Of a stretch of DNA of 6,270 nucleotides, positions 1-6,042 are shown in pieces; the first letter of the stretch is position 1; each line of letters opens with the position of its first letter. The translations under genes were made by a program, and so were the position numbers. The notes under the pieces are model-generated. The model ran no database searches. It worked only from the letters and a program-made list of their open reading frames with translations, and was not told the origin of the DNA. The stretch comes from Campylobacterales bacterium (GTDB lineage: Bacteria; Campylobacterota; Campylobacteria; Campylobacterales; Hydrogenimonadaceae): assembly GCA_027067015.1 (NCBI GenBank), contig JAMOMS010000261.1:1-6270 (forward strand), in the 5' to 3' direction.

Positions 1-2
1 TA

Positions 3-260
3 AAAGAGGAGATCTCAAAAATCGAGGCGGAGCTGGAAGACGTTCGCAAAAAGTTGACGTCTTATCAGACATCGGTTTTGCGCGCGGTTGTGAGAAACCG
101 GGGGGCGTGGCGGGAGTATACGAGTGTGGTCTTTAGGCTTTTAACACCCCCGATGGAGTTGGAGTACCGTCCCAAAGCGGGTGCCGAAGGCGAGGAGATC
201 TACCTTGAGCAAATTGAGGATGAGGGGTTTGAGGTGGCGGTAAGGAAGATAGAGAAATGA
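3..260 (+). CDS. C-terminal part of an unrecognised protein (5' end outside window)
   Basis: An open frame enters from the left edge (first full codon at base 3) and closes with TGA at 258-260, giving 85 visible residues. The first 17 or so are strongly charged (Lys/Glu with Ile, Leu and Val spaced as in a heptad pattern), consistent with the end of a coiled coil. Then comes a basic stretch around [11 protein letters not shown], a PPMELEYRP segment, and an acidic tail ending in VRKIEK. No catalytic motif, signal peptide or membrane helix is visible. The frame has no ATG in the visible part; a TTG at 54 would cut through the continuous coiled-coil frame and is not a credible start. Its last four bases overlap the ruvA start (ATGA), so it is probably translated in the same operon. 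In Campylobacterota a poorly characterised gene commonly precedes ruvA; I cannot name a function from this fragment. Being coding is fairly sure; the role is unknown. Confidence 0.75.
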   Translation, partial: KEEISKIEAELEDVRKKLTSYQTSVLRAVVRNRGAWREYTSVVFRLLTPPMELEYRPKAGAEGEEIYLEQIEDEGFEVAVRKIEK

Positions 261-826
261 TTGCGGGCATCTTTGGCAAGGTGGTCAAGAAAGACCCCAC
301 CTTTTTGCATGTGGCCACGCCCGGCGGGGTGGTGTATGAGGTCTTTGTCTCTTTGCAGTGTAGCGCGGCGGTGACGGAGCCGGAGGTATCCTTGCAGACT
401 ACCCATATCGTCAGGGAAGACGCGCAACTGCTTTTTGGCTTTTTGGACAGTCGGGAGAAGCGGATGTTTGATACGCTTATTAAAATCAACGGCGTGGGAC
501 CCAAGGTGGCCATGGCCATCTGCTCCACCTTCAGTCCCGAGAGTTTCGCCAGGATTGTCGAAGCCAAAGATGTGGGGATGTTAAAGAGGGTGCCCGGCAT
601 CGGTCCCAAAAGCGCGGGACGCATACTGGTGGAGCTTTCGGGCTTTTCGATGGAGCTTGCCGGCGGCGAAGGGGCGCAAACCCCCGCCCGGGAAGAGGCG
701 GCCATGGCCCTGGAGAGCCTGGGATTTAAAAAAGAGCAGATCGACAAGGCGCTTTCTGCCTGCGAAGAAGAGAGTACCGAAGCGCTGATCAAAGCGGCTC
801 TGAGAAAATTAAGCAAACAAGGATGA
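257..826 (+). CDS. ruvA: Holliday junction branch migration complex subunit RuvA
   Basis: RuvA binds four-way DNA junctions as a tetramer and loads the RuvB motor ATPase; with RuvC it resolves recombination intermediates in the cytoplasm. The 189-residue product is close to the family length (about 185-205). Domain I is the N-terminal OB fold beginning [10 protein letters not shown], with the GVVYEVFVS strand at 25-32. Domain II carries two helix-hairpin-helix DNA-binding motifs, INGVGPKVA (77-85) and VPGIGPKSA (112-120). An Ala/Gly/Pro-containing linker (about 131-146) leads to the C-terminal RuvB-binding helices (about 147-187, [12 protein letters not shown] onward). The ATG overlaps the previous stop by four bases, and an AAGGA at 242-246 lies 10 bases upstream, supporting this start and translational coupling. 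No ruvB or ruvC is adjacent here. Identification is near certain. Confidence 0.97.
   Translation: MIAGIFGKVVKKDPTFLHVATPGGVVYEVFVSLQCSAAVTEPEVSLQTTHIVREDAQLLFGFLDSREKRMFDTLIKINGVGPKVAMAICSTFSPESFARIVEAKDVGMLKRVPGIGPKSAGRILVELSGFSMELAGGEGAQTPAREEAAMALESLGFKKEQIDKALSACEEESTEALIKAALRKLSKQG
819..823 (+). promoter_or_regulatory. Ribosome binding site for ddl (supports a GTG start)
   Basis: AAGGA at 819-823 sits inside the last ruvA codons, seven bases before the GTG at 831. It fixes GTG rather than a downstream ATG as the ddl start, because the encoded N-terminus MKFALLFGGE is the first beta strand of the Ddl fold and cannot be dispensed with. Confidence 0.7.
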
Positions 827-830
827 AACG

Positions 831-1880
831 GTGAAATTCGCTCTACTGTTTGGGGGTGAGAGTTATGAACACGAAATCAGTATTGTCAGCGCCATCGCGC
901 TGAAAAAAGTTCTGCCCAATGTAAGTCAATATATTTTTCTGGACGCGGAGGGCGGCTTTTGGCTGATTGCGCCTGAGCATATGCGCTCTGACCATTTTGC
1001 CGACGCAACGTACCGCAAAGGGGAGAGGCTGAGCCTGGAGAGGGGCGGTTTTTACCGCAAAAAGATGCTTGGAAGCAAACGGCTGGAAGGGTTTGACGTA
1101 CTGATCAACCTGGTGCACGGCGGCCAGGGCGAGGACGGTACGCTGGCTTCATTGCTGGAGTTTTTTGATATCCCTTTCATCGGTCCCAGGCGCGAGGCCT
1201 CGGTTGTCAGTTGCAACAAATGGCTTACCAAGCTCTACGCCGATGGGGCAGGGGTGGATACGGTTGCCTATGAGCGCCTGGGCATTGATGAAGCAAGAGA
1301 AGTGAAAACCCCGTTGCCCCTCATTGTCAAACCCCTGCGTCTTGGCAGTTCCATCGGTGTGAGCGTGGTGAGGGAAGCCGGCCGGCTCGATTACGCGTTG
1401 GATCAGGCTTTCGAGTTTGACGACGAGGTCCTGATTGAGCCTTTTGTGGAAGGCATTGCCGAGTACAACGTGGCCGGTTGCCGGATCGGCGACGAGTGGG
1501 TGATTGGCCGTATTGAAGCGCCGCAAAAAGAGGAGTTTTTGGATTTTGAGCAAAAATACCTCGATTTCGGACGCACCGGGGAGGTGGCCGAGGCCGACGT
1601 GGATGAGAGGCTTAAAGAGGCTTTGATCCAGGCGTTTAAGCGGGTCTACGGCACCCTGTTTGACGGGGCGCTGATACGGTGCGACTTTTTTGTTCATGAG
1701 GGCAAAATTCTGCTCAACGAGATCAACCCCATTCCCGGCTCGTTGGCCCATTACCTGTTTGACAACTACCCCGACGTGTTGGACCGCCTGGCCCAAAACC
1801 TTCCGCGTAAACGGGCTATCCGTCCCACTTACGCCTATATTGACAAAGTCCAAAGCGCCAAGGGACCCAAGAGCCGATGA
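831..1880 (+). CDS. ddl: D-alanine--D-alanine ligase
   Basis: Ddl joins two D-Ala molecules using ATP, making the dipeptide that MurF later adds to the peptidoglycan precursor; it is a cytoplasmic ATP-grasp enzyme. The 349-residue product shows the N-terminal GGESYEHEIS motif (8-17; E13 matches catalytic Glu15 of E. coli DdlB), HGGQGEDGT (96-104), KPLRLGSSIGV (167-177; K167 binds ATP, S173 matches Ser150), EPFVEGIAEYNV (203-214), QKY (241-243; K242/Y243 match Lys215/Tyr216), RCD (283-285) and the Mg-binding NEIN (296-299). Retention of the Tyr at 243 argues for a D-Ala-D-Ala enzyme rather than the D-Ala-D-Lac type, where Phe is usual. The segment after NEIN reads PIPGSLAHYL, so the position of DdlB Ser281 is Tyr308 by my hand alignment. 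GTG start, four bases after the ruvA stop; its own stop overlaps the next ATG. Operon placement with murF links maker and user of D-Ala-D-Ala. Confidence 0.97.
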   Translation: MKFALLFGGESYEHEISIVSAIALKKVLPNVSQYIFLDAEGGFWLIAPEHMRSDHFADATYRKGERLSLERGGFYRKKMLGSKRLEGFDVLINLVHGGQGEDGTLASLLEFFDIPFIGPRREASVVSCNKWLTKLYADGAGVDTVAYERLGIDEAREVKTPLPLIVKPLRLGSSIGVSVVREAGRLDYALDQAFEFDDEVLIEPFVEGIAEYNVAGCRIGDEWVIGRIEAPQKEEFLDFEQKYLDFGRTGEVAEADVDERLKEALIQAFKRVYGTLFDGALIRCDFFVHEGKILLNEINPIPGSLAHYLFDNYPDVLDRLAQNLPRKRAIRPTYAYIDKVQSAKGPKSR

Positions 1881-3613
1881 GCAGAAAACGCGAGGGCTTG
1901 CGAGACTTTTTCGCCCACTACCTACCCCTCTACAAAGGCTACAAAAAAGAGGTCACAGCCGCGGTGGTGGGCATGGTGCTCACCTCCGCCGCCACGGGGG
2001 CCATTGCCTATATGGTCAAGCCTTTGATGGACCGTATCTTTATTGAAAAAGATGTCCAGATGCTCTACCTGGTGCCGGTCTTTATTATCGCCGCGTTCGT
2101 GGCCAAGGGGCTGGGCACCTATATGCAAAGCTACGCCATGAGTTACGTGGGGCAGGATGTGGTGCGTAAACTTCGCGACAATATGCTTTCGCACCTGATG
2201 TACCTGGGGGTCGATTTTCACCAAAAGATCCACAGCGGGGAGCTGATAAGTCGCATCAACAACGACATTGAGCGCATTCAGGTGGCCATCTCCACCCAGT
2301 TGGCCACCTTTTTGCGCGAATTGCTGACCGCCCTGGTACTGCTGGGAGTGGTGATTTACCAAAGCCCCCGCCTGGCGCTTTATACCCTCATCATTGTTCC
2401 CATGGTGGCCTTTCCCGTCGATTACCTCTCCAAGCGCCTCAAAAAGCTCTCCCACCGCTCCCAGGAGAAAAACGCCGACCTCCTGCAAAGACTCAGCGAG
2501 AATTTCGCCAACTACGAGATGATCCAGTCCTACAACGCACAGGCGTATGAGGTGGAGCGTTTTCGCGCCTTCAACCGCTCTTTTTTTGAGACCAACATGA
2601 AGACGGTGCGGGTGCAGTTGATGATTACGCCCATTCTGGAGCTGGTGGCGGCCGTGGCCATTACCATCTTCATTATCCTGGGCGGGCGGGAGGTCCTTAT
2701 TGAGGGGACGATGACAACGGGTCAGTTTTTCTCGTTTCTGACGGCCCTTTCCCTGCTGATCGACCCGGTCCGTCGCCTCTCCAACCTCTACAGCCGTTTC
2801 CAAAACGCCGTAGCGGCCCATGAGCGGATCAGCCAGATGATGGGAGAGACCCCGTCGGTTGTTAGCGGTACTCGGCCGTTGGACGCCATTGAACGCCTGA
2901 CATTCGAGAAAGTGGGCCTGCGCTACGGCCAAAAGCGGGCGCTTGAGGGGATTGATCTGGAGATTGTCAAAGGGGAGGTGGTCGGTCTTGTGGGAGACAG
3001 CGGCGGGGGGAAAAGTTCTCTTGTCAACCTGGTTTTGCGCTTTTACGATCCGACGGAAGGGAAGGTGCTTCTAAACGGCGAGGATGCCAGATGTTTTGAC
3101 CTTCAGGCGCTTCGTTCACGTATGGCGGTGGTGACCCAGCGGGTCTATATCGTCAACGACACGGTATTGGCCAATGTCGCCTACGGTGACAAAGCGCCAA
3201 ACAGAAAGAAAGTGGAAGAGGCGCTCAAAAAAGCCAACCTGTGGGATTTCGTGGCAAGCCTGCCCGAAGGGGTCGATACGATCTTGCAGGAAAACGGCGC
3301 CAACCTCTCGGGCGGTCAGCGTCAGCGGATCGCCATTGCCCGCGCTCTGTACAAAGAGCCTGACATATTGATTTTGGATGAGGCTACCAGCGCGCTGGAC
3401 AACAAGAGCGAATCTGCGGTGATGGAGACCATCTACCGTCTCAAAGAGAGCCTGATGGTGTTGATTGTCGCCCACCGTCTTACCACGGTGGAGCGGGCCG
3501 ACACCATTTTGGTCTTTGAAGAGGGGCGCATTGTCTGCCGGGGTAAAAAAGAGGTGTTGGAGCGGGATTGTGAAGCGTTCCGACAACTCTATCGCAAAGA
3601 GAAAGGAGCGTAA
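1877..3613 (+). CDS. msbA: MsbA-type ABC exporter, fused permease and ATPase (probable lipid flippase)
   Basis: A 578-residue half-transporter expected to work as a homodimer in the inner membrane. The N-terminal half (about 20-320) holds six predicted hydrophobic helices, near 26-48, 62-85, 140-161, 165-184, 248-269 and 282-300, in the ABC exporter pattern; NND at 128-130 and SENFANYEMIQSY at 207-219 are typical intracellular-loop sequences. The ATPase half has A-loop Tyr350, Walker A GDSGGGKSS (373-381, K379), Q-loop Gln420, signature LSGGQ (477-481), Walker B ILILDE (497-502, E502 catalytic), D-loop SALD (505-508) and H-loop His533, so it should be an active ATPase. Size and layout match MsbA, which flips lipid A-core across the inner membrane, but exporters for peptides, drugs or other lipids look alike. 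Envelope-gene context favours MsbA; the substrate is inference. ATGA overlap with ddl; only a distant AAGGGA (1860-1865) precedes the start, suggesting reliance on coupling. Confidence 0.85.
   Translation: MSRKREGLRDFFAHYLPLYKGYKKEVTAAVVGMVLTSAATGAIAYMVKPLMDRIFIEKDVQMLYLVPVFIIAAFVAKGLGTYMQSYAMSYVGQDVVRKLRDNMLSHLMYLGVDFHQKIHSGELISRINNDIERIQVAISTQLATFLRELLTALVLLGVVIYQSPRLALYTLIIVPMVAFPVDYLSKRLKKLSHRSQEKNADLLQRLSENFANYEMIQSYNAQAYEVERFRAFNRSFFETNMKTVRVQLMITPILELVAAVAITIFIILGGREVLIEGTMTTGQFFSFLTALSLLIDPVRRLSNLYSRFQNAVAAHERISQMMGETPSVVSGTRPLDAIERLTFEKVGLRYGQKRALEGIDLEIVKGEVVGLVGDSGGGKSSLVNLVLRFYDPTEGKVLLNGEDARCFDLQALRSRMAVVTQRVYIVNDTVLANVAYGDKAPNRKKVEEALKKANLWDFVASLPEGVDTILQENGANLSGGQRQRIAIARALYKEPDILILDEATSALDNKSESAVMETIYRLKESLMVLIVAHRLTTVERADTILVFEEGRIVCRGKKEVLERDCEAFRQLYRKEKGA
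3602..3608 (+). promoter_or_regulatory. Ribosome binding site for the hydrolase gene (supports a GTG start)
   Basis: AAAGGAG at 3602-3608 lies within the last codons of the ABC exporter, five bases before GTG at 3614. The GTG directly follows the exporter's TAA (3611-3613). This strong match to the 16S anti-Shine-Dalgarno sequence decides the non-ATG start and implies efficient re-initiation. Confidence 0.75.
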
Positions 3614-4342
3614 GTGGCGGTTCGGCCCGTTCGTTACAAAGAGAGGGTGTTTCGTGTCGCTTACGAGGCGATACGCCCCGAAAAAGAGAAAACGTTGGTG
3701 ATTTTGCACGGCTGGGGAAGCAACAAAGCGTTGATGCGCCGGGCCTTTGGCGAGGCGTTTGACGATTACGCCCTTTTGTATGTCGATTTGCCGGGATTTG
3801 GCGCGAGCGAAAACCGTGATGTTTTGAGCACCCGTGACTACGCTGAAATCGTGGCCCGACTGCTTCAAGCGCTTGGACGCAAGGCCGACGCTGTCGCGGG
3901 GCACTCATTTGGCGGAAAGGTGGCGACCCTGCTGAGGCCCGATAGACTGATACTCCTCTCAAGCGCGGGCATCGTGTTGCCCAAGCCCCTGGGGGTGAGA
4001 GTGAAAATCGCCCTTTTCAAAGCCCTCAAGCCCTTCGGGGGTGGGAGATTGCGCCGATTTTTCGCCTCCAAGGACGCGTCCGATATGCCGCCCAATATGT
4101 ATGAAACCTTTAAAAAGGTGGTGGATGAGGATTTTTCAGAGATTTTTGCGGCCTATGACAAACCGGCCCTGCTTTGCTGGGGAGAGGCCGATACCGCCAC
4201 GCCGCCGATTGCCGGCCGGCGTATCTCAGCTTTGATGCCTCGGGCGAAATTTCGCCTTTTTGAGGGGGATCACTACTTTTTTTTGAGCCGTCCCGATCCG
4301 GTCATACGCGAGATGGAGGCCTTTTTGCATGAAACGGTTTAA
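3614..4342 (+). CDS. Alpha/beta-fold hydrolase, substrate unknown
   Basis: A 242-residue single-domain protein of the alpha/beta hydrolase family with no signal peptide, so probably cytoplasmic or loosely membrane-associated. The oxyanion-hole strand LVILHGWGS is at 28-36, followed by DLPGFGAS (58-65), the nucleophile elbow AGHSFGG (95-101, Ser98), the acid in GEADTATP (190-197, Asp193) and the base in EGDH (217-220, His220), so the triad appears complete. A basic, partly amphipathic lid region runs about 121-165 (PKPLGVRVKIALFKALKP onward). The overall look resembles the MhpC/BioH-like esterase group, but substrate cannot be read from sequence. GTG start abuts the exporter stop; the 3' end overlaps the acylphosphatase gene by 14 bases. 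A hydrolase gene just before murF is, to my knowledge, a recurrent arrangement in Campylobacterota, hinting at an envelope-related role, but that is inference. Family call is sure, function is not. Confidence 0.92.
   Translation: MAVRPVRYKERVFRVAYEAIRPEKEKTLVILHGWGSNKALMRRAFGEAFDDYALLYVDLPGFGASENRDVLSTRDYAEIVARLLQALGRKADAVAGHSFGGKVATLLRPDRLILLSSAGIVLPKPLGVRVKIALFKALKPFGGGRLRRFFASKDASDMPPNMYETFKKVVDEDFSEIFAAYDKPALLCWGEADTATPPIAGRRISALMPRAKFRLFEGDHYFFLSRPDPVIREMEAFLHETV
4315..4319 (+). promoter_or_regulatory. Ribosome binding site for the acylphosphatase gene
   Basis: GGAGG at 4315-4319 lies inside the hydrolase coding region, nine bases before the ATG at 4329. It supports that ATG and therefore the 14-base overlap between the two genes. 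Confidence 0.65.
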
Positions 4343-4604
4343 ATGTATCAGCGAAGGAAAGGTACAGGGCGTGTGGTACCGCCGCTACGTCCAAAAAGGG
4401 GCCCAAAAGGCCGGATTGAAAGGGTATGTCCGAAACCTTCCCGACGGGCGCGTAGAGAGCGTGGTGGACGTAGAGGACGAAGAGGAGCTGGCGCGATTCA
4501 AAGCCATTTTGCAAGAAGGTTCCCCCCTGTCGTCGGTTTGCGCGATTTTCTGCGAAGAGATTGCGCCCAAAAAGATATTCACGAAGTTTGAGGTAAGAGC
4601 ATGA
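4329..4604 (+). CDS. acyP: Acylphosphatase
   Basis: Acylphosphatases hydrolyse the carboxyl-phosphate bond of small acyl phosphates such as acetyl or carbamoyl phosphate; they are small cytoplasmic enzymes whose physiological role is often unclear. The 91-residue product has the normal family length. Signature 1 reads GKVQGVWYRRYV (10-21), where Arg18 is the phosphate-binding arginine; signature 2 is GYVRNLPDGRVE (32-43), where Asn36 orients the catalytic water. The rest fits the ferredoxin-like fold (EEELARFKAIL as helix 2). The Trp at position 16 replaces the common Gly or small residue in GVGFR, a tolerated variation. It overlaps the hydrolase in another frame by 14 bases and shares ATGA with murF, so it is translated as part of the same operon. 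A generic clean-up role is likely; no direct peptidoglycan function is known to me. Confidence 0.95.
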   Translation: MKRFKCISEGKVQGVWYRRYVQKGAQKAGLKGYVRNLPDGRVESVVDVEDEEELARFKAILQEGSPLSSVCAIFCEEIAPKKIFTKFEVRA

Positions 4605-6034
4605 CGCTATTCGTATTGGTTTCCCATCTGCTTTTAACACTGGCTCTCGGTTTTTACCTGATCACCAATATGCAGTGGTACAGCTACAAAATCGAGCGGG
4701 TGGTTTTTCACCATACCCGCTGGGTCTGGCATATTATCTATTTTCTGATTCCGCTTTTTGCCTACTATCTGACAGGCGTCTACTTTTGGATCTACTTCTA
4801 TTTCGGCTATCTGCCGACGTTGTGGCTCTGGTGGAAACGGCTGGATAAAAAGCCGGTTTTTACCCCCAGGGTCAAACGCTTTTTCGCTCTGTTGGCCGCC
4901 CTTACCCTTTTTCAGGATCTGCTTTGCTTGGCCAAGGAGGAGTGCGCTCTTTTTGGGGTGATCCTGCCGCTTGTCGCTGTGATGATCGGGTCGCACTGGA
5001 TTGAGAAGATCATCTTTCACGGCTTTAAGAGCCAGGCGGAGCGCAAACTTTCCCAGATGCCCGATCTTGTCGTGGTGGGGGTAACGGCCAGCTATGGCAA
5101 AACCAGCATCAAAAACTTCATCGCCCAGATCGTGGGGCATGAGAAGCGGGTCTATGCCACACCACGCAGTGTCAACACGCTGGGCGGTGTCATACGGGAT
5201 ATCAACGAATCACTGCCGGCCGATACGGAAGTATATGTGGTGGAGATGGGTGCCAGGGGCCCCGGGGATATTTTGGAGATTACCGAGTTTGTCCAGCCGC
5301 ACTACGCCGTGGTGGGGGTGATCGGCCCCCAGCATATCGAGTATTTCAAGAGCCTGGAGCGTATCCGCGACACCAAGATGGAGATTGTCGCCTCCAAACG
5401 GCTGAAAAAGGCGTGGGTACACAAGTCGGCCAATGTCAAAGGCAACGAGAAGGTAGAGGTGTTCGGTGACGAGATCGAAAATCTCCGCTCAACACTGGAG
5501 GGGGTCGATTTTGAACTGGCACTGCCCGATCAAAAAGTGGGGGTGCATATTCCCGTCCTGGGGGCTTTCAACGCGATCAACGTCACCGCGGCGCTTCATG
5601 TGGCCGACGCGCTGGGTATCCCTTATGAAAAAGGGGCCGGCTACGCTGTGAGCCTTGAGCCGGTACCCCACCGCCTGCAACGCATTGACGCGGGGGGTAA
5701 AATCATTCTTGATGACAGCTTCAACGGCAATATCGACGGCATGATGGAAGCCTTCGCGCTGGCGGCGCAACATGAGGGCCGCAAGGTGCTTATTACCCCC
5801 GGGTTGGTGGAGGCGGATGAGGCGCTCAATGAGAAAGTGGCCCAAAAAGCCGATGAAATTTTTGACCTCATTATTGTCACCGGCACTCTTAACAGGGAGC
5901 TTTTCAAAAAGATTGTGACACCCCAAAAGCTGTATGTGCTGGAAGATAAGTCAAAAATGGAAGCGACACTGGCCGAATTGACCCGTCCCAATGACCTGAT
6001 ACTCTTTGCCAACGACGCGCCGGGGTTTGTTTAG
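4601..6034 (+). CDS. murF: Membrane-anchored MurF, UDP-MurNAc-tripeptide--D-Ala-D-Ala ligase
   Basis: MurF adds D-Ala-D-Ala to UDP-MurNAc-tripeptide with ATP, the last cytoplasmic step in making the peptidoglycan pentapeptide. The 477-residue product is unusual: residues 1-140 are hydrophobic and aromatic, with likely helices near 4-24, 43-60, 61-78, 94-111 and 115-132, in place of the canonical soluble N-terminal UDP-binding domain. The Mur ligase core follows: P-loop GVTASYGKTS (160-169), EMGARGPGDI (215-224; Glu215 is the usual Mg ligand), GPQHIEYF (242-249), GAFNAINVTAA (321-331), and the MurF-type LDDSFNGN (370-377), close to the classic DDSYNAN. GLVEADEALNEKV (401-413) matches the C-terminal ligase domain. 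The stop is TAG at 6032-6034. The start overlaps the acylphosphatase stop (ATGA), with GAGG at 4590-4593 seven bases upstream. Membrane-helix-bearing MurF proteins are, as far as I know, typical of Campylobacterota. An alternative, a Mur-ligase-like enzyme with other specificity, is less likely given ddl in the same operon. Confidence 0.9.
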   Translation: MTLFVLVSHLLLTLALGFYLITNMQWYSYKIERVVFHHTRWVWHIIYFLIPLFAYYLTGVYFWIYFYFGYLPTLWLWWKRLDKKPVFTPRVKRFFALLAALTLFQDLLCLAKEECALFGVILPLVAVMIGSHWIEKIIFHGFKSQAERKLSQMPDLVVVGVTASYGKTSIKNFIAQIVGHEKRVYATPRSVNTLGGVIRDINESLPADTEVYVVEMGARGPGDILEITEFVQPHYAVVGVIGPQHIEYFKSLERIRDTKMEIVASKRLKKAWVHKSANVKGNEKVEVFGDEIENLRSTLEGVDFELALPDQKVGVHIPVLGAFNAINVTAALHVADALGIPYEKGAGYAVSLEPVPHRLQRIDAGGKIILDDSFNGNIDGMMEAFALAAQHEGRKVLITPGLVEADEALNEKVAQKADEIFDLIIVTGTLNRELFKKIVTPQKLYVLEDKSKMEATLAELTRPNDLILFANDAPGFV

Positions 6035-6037
6035 GAG
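6033..6037 (+). promoter_or_regulatory. Ribosome binding site for the TRAP small permease gene
   Basis: AGGAG at 6033-6037 overlaps the murF TAG stop and lies five bases before ATG at 6043. It supports this start and continued translation from the murF message. Confidence 0.7.
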
Positions 6038-6042
6038 TTTGC

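Noticed and set aside
133..816. Minus-strand open frame of 227 codons opposite ruvA
   Set aside because: Ser/Pro-rich translation without domains, antisense to an unmistakable RuvA.
1149..1853. Minus-strand open frame of 234 codons opposite ddl
   Set aside because: Shadow of ddl; no motif and no plausible ribosome binding context, while the plus strand encodes all Ddl signatures.
1922..2932. Long minus-strand open frame of 336 codons opposite the ABC exporter
   Set aside because: It lies wholly opposite a gene with complete ABC motifs; its translation is rich in His, Gln and Gly with no recognisable domain, as expected from the reverse complement of a biased coding sequence.
3005..3010. Run of six G bases that might be a phase-variation tract
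   Set aside because: Short, and it encodes the Walker A glycines of the ABC exporter, where the codons are constrained.
3116..3904. Minus-strand open frame of 262 codons spanning the exporter-hydrolase junction
   Set aside because: Antisense to two well-supported genes and lacks any family signature.
4211..4220. GCCGGCCGGC palindrome
   Set aside because: Encodes in-frame Ala-Gly-Arg in the hydrolase; a 10-base palindrome at this GC content is unremarkable and no partner repeat was seen.
4277..4284. Run of eight T bases that might be a terminator tail or a phase-variable tract
   Set aside because: No GC-rich hairpin precedes it, it encodes the YFFL stretch just after the catalytic His of the hydrolase, and the frame is intact; at most a slippage-prone site.
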